From Butyricicoccus faecihominis (GTDB lineage: Bacteria > Bacillota > Clostridia > Oscillospirales > Butyricicoccaceae), in contig NZ_JANGCE010000037.1 of NCBI RefSeq assembly GCF_024462775.1, forward strand, positions 1 to 33,528: 33,528 nt of DNA, written 5' to 3'. The position numbers and the translations under genes were made by a program. The notes beneath the pieces are model-generated. The model did no database searches, was not told where the DNA came from, and saw nothing but the letters and a program-made list of their open reading frames with translations. Numbering within the stretch: the stretch's first letter is position 1; every line of letters begins with the position of its first letter. Of this stretch, positions 32,687-33,528 are shown one piece after another.

Positions 32687-33385
32687 GTGAGAGTAGTGGG
32701 GTTTTACAGCAAGGGGCGCGGCGGCAAGCGGAAACGGAACCTGCGCCCGCTGCTGCTTCTTTTGATCGTGATAGGCGCTTTTGCGGCGGGCATGCTGGTG
32801 CATCGCATTTTTGACAGGCCGATTCAGGAGGATGCAAATATCTCCTATATCGGCGACCTGCCGGTGCACGAGGATTTTTTGGCAGAGGGCAGCAAGACGC
32901 GGCCCGGCCAGAAGCGGGAGATCAAATATCTGGTTATTCATGAGACCGATAACTTTTCCGCAGGCGCAAACGCTTCGGCGCACAACGCTTTTTTACATAA
33001 TATTTCAAACGATGAAGAGCTGCGCTCGTGGCATTACACGGTGGACGACAAAGAGGTATACCACCACCTGCCGGATGATGAAAACGCCTTTCACGCGGGC
33101 GACGGCATGGAAAAGAACAGCGGCAACATGAACGGCATCGGCATTGAAATGTGCGTCAACGAGGATGGCGATTACGAAAAAACGCTGAAAAACACCGAAA
33201 AGCTTTGCGCGCGCCTGCTGCTGGAATACGATTTAAAGCCCAAAGCGCTGCGCAAACACGAGGACTTTTCCGGCAAGGTGTGCCCGGCCAAGCTGATCGG
33301 AGCAAACCGCTGGGACGAGTTCTGCGACGCGGTGGAGGACCAGTGGAAGCAGATGAAAAAGGAAGAGGCGGAAAAGCAAAAGTAA
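32687..33385 (+). CDS. Membrane-anchored N-acetylmuramoyl-L-alanine amidase
   Basis: The 232-residue protein has a basic N terminus, one membrane anchor (PLLLLLIVIGAFAAGMLVHRI, about 21-41) and an Amidase_2 (T7 lysozyme/PGRP-like) domain outside the cell. The zinc ligands appear as H in YLVIHETDN, H in WHYTVDD or nearby HH, and C in HEDFSGKVCPAKL, in the family order. It cleaves the bond between muramic acid and the stem peptide. The start is GTG 32687 with weak ribosome sites (AGGT 6 nt, GGGGAG 11 nt upstream). The C terminus ends in a short charged Lys/Glu tail. It is monocistronic and divergent from the speD leader. Confidence 0.88.
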   Translation: MRVVGFYSKGRGGKRKRNLRPLLLLLIVIGAFAAGMLVHRIFDRPIQEDANISYIGDLPVHEDFLAEGSKTRPGQKREIKYLVIHETDNFSAGANASAHNAFLHNISNDEELRSWHYTVDDKEVYHHLPDDENAFHAGDGMEKNSGNMNGIGIEMCVNEDGDYEKTLKNTEKLCARLLLEYDLKPKALRKHEDFSGKVCPAKLIGANRWDEFCDAVEDQWKQMKKEEAEKQK

Positions 33386-33455
33386 CGCTGCGCATGAGAA
33401 AAGCAAGCTTTTAAGGGGCTGTAAAAAACTGTTGCAAAATAGAAGAGTGCCCAAA

Positions 33456-33528
33456 TGTCATTCTGAACGAATTGAAGAATCTCGCGCGAACGCGCGTTCC
33501 CAGCGTAAATTTCGCGCGTTCGCGCGAG
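33456..33528. repeat. GC-rich palindromic repeat, right window edge
   Basis: TGTCATTCTGAACG (33456-33469) leads into CTCGCGCGAACGCGCG (33481-33496), whose exact complement lies at 33513-33528, the last base of the window. It is the same family as 1-133, in opposite orientation, and probably continues beyond the end. Confidence 0.7.

Overview
The window is a 33.5 kb chromosomal stretch of a Gram-positive anaerobe. Most genes are GC-rich, and intergenic hairpins are numerous. Acetate kinase next to TmcAL, a PstSCAB-PhoU-PhoPR operon, an oxygen-sensitive radical-SAM sulfatase maturase, a B. subtilis-type SpeA, and strong Shine-Dalgarno sites (GGAGG) with TTG/GTG starts all point to the Clostridia. 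A gut Oscillospirales/Butyricicoccaceae-like bacterium is my inference; no rRNA or marker gene in the window proves it.

Layout. 0.2-3.6 kb (minus): DUF554 membrane protein, HAAS-type membrane protein with its PadR repressor, a zinc-ribbon protein and TmcAL. 3.6-10.1 kb (plus): ackA, then a CPBP protease-PHP phosphatase-ispE group, a small secreted protein whose ribosome site lies in a hairpin, and DUF4330 plus an O-antigen-ligase-like protein. 10.1-17.3 kb is visibly more AT-rich and looks acquired. It holds a choline-sulfatase module (LysR, DUF202, BetC-like sulfatase, NhaC-type transporter, anaerobic sulfatase maturase) and a divergent pair of a ribbon-helix-helix protein and an unknown 215-residue protein. 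17.4-24.1 kb: phosphate uptake operon under PHO-box-like repeats, with a PstS whose two halves are in swapped order. 24.1-26.1 kb: MarR-MATE efflux operon. 26.4-32.1 kb (minus): five-gene polyamine operon (speD, speA, speE, carboxynorspermidine dehydrogenase, carboxynorspermidine decarboxylase) behind a leader of about 400 nt that is structured and ends in an intrinsic terminator. 32.7-33.4 kb: membrane-anchored N-acetylmuramoyl-L-alanine amidase.

Repeats. Two copies of an element of about 216 bp (11307-11522 and 26146-26361) each sit between two copies of a locus-specific terminator-like stem-loop, as if the element inserted into a hairpin and duplicated it. A second family of GC-rich palindromes lies at both window ends. 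A third, AT-rich, family fills both intergenic gaps of the polyamine operon.

The most notable observations are the hairpin-duplicating element, the circularly permuted PstS, the compact choline-sulfate module, and the speD leader. No tRNA, rRNA or CRISPR array was found.
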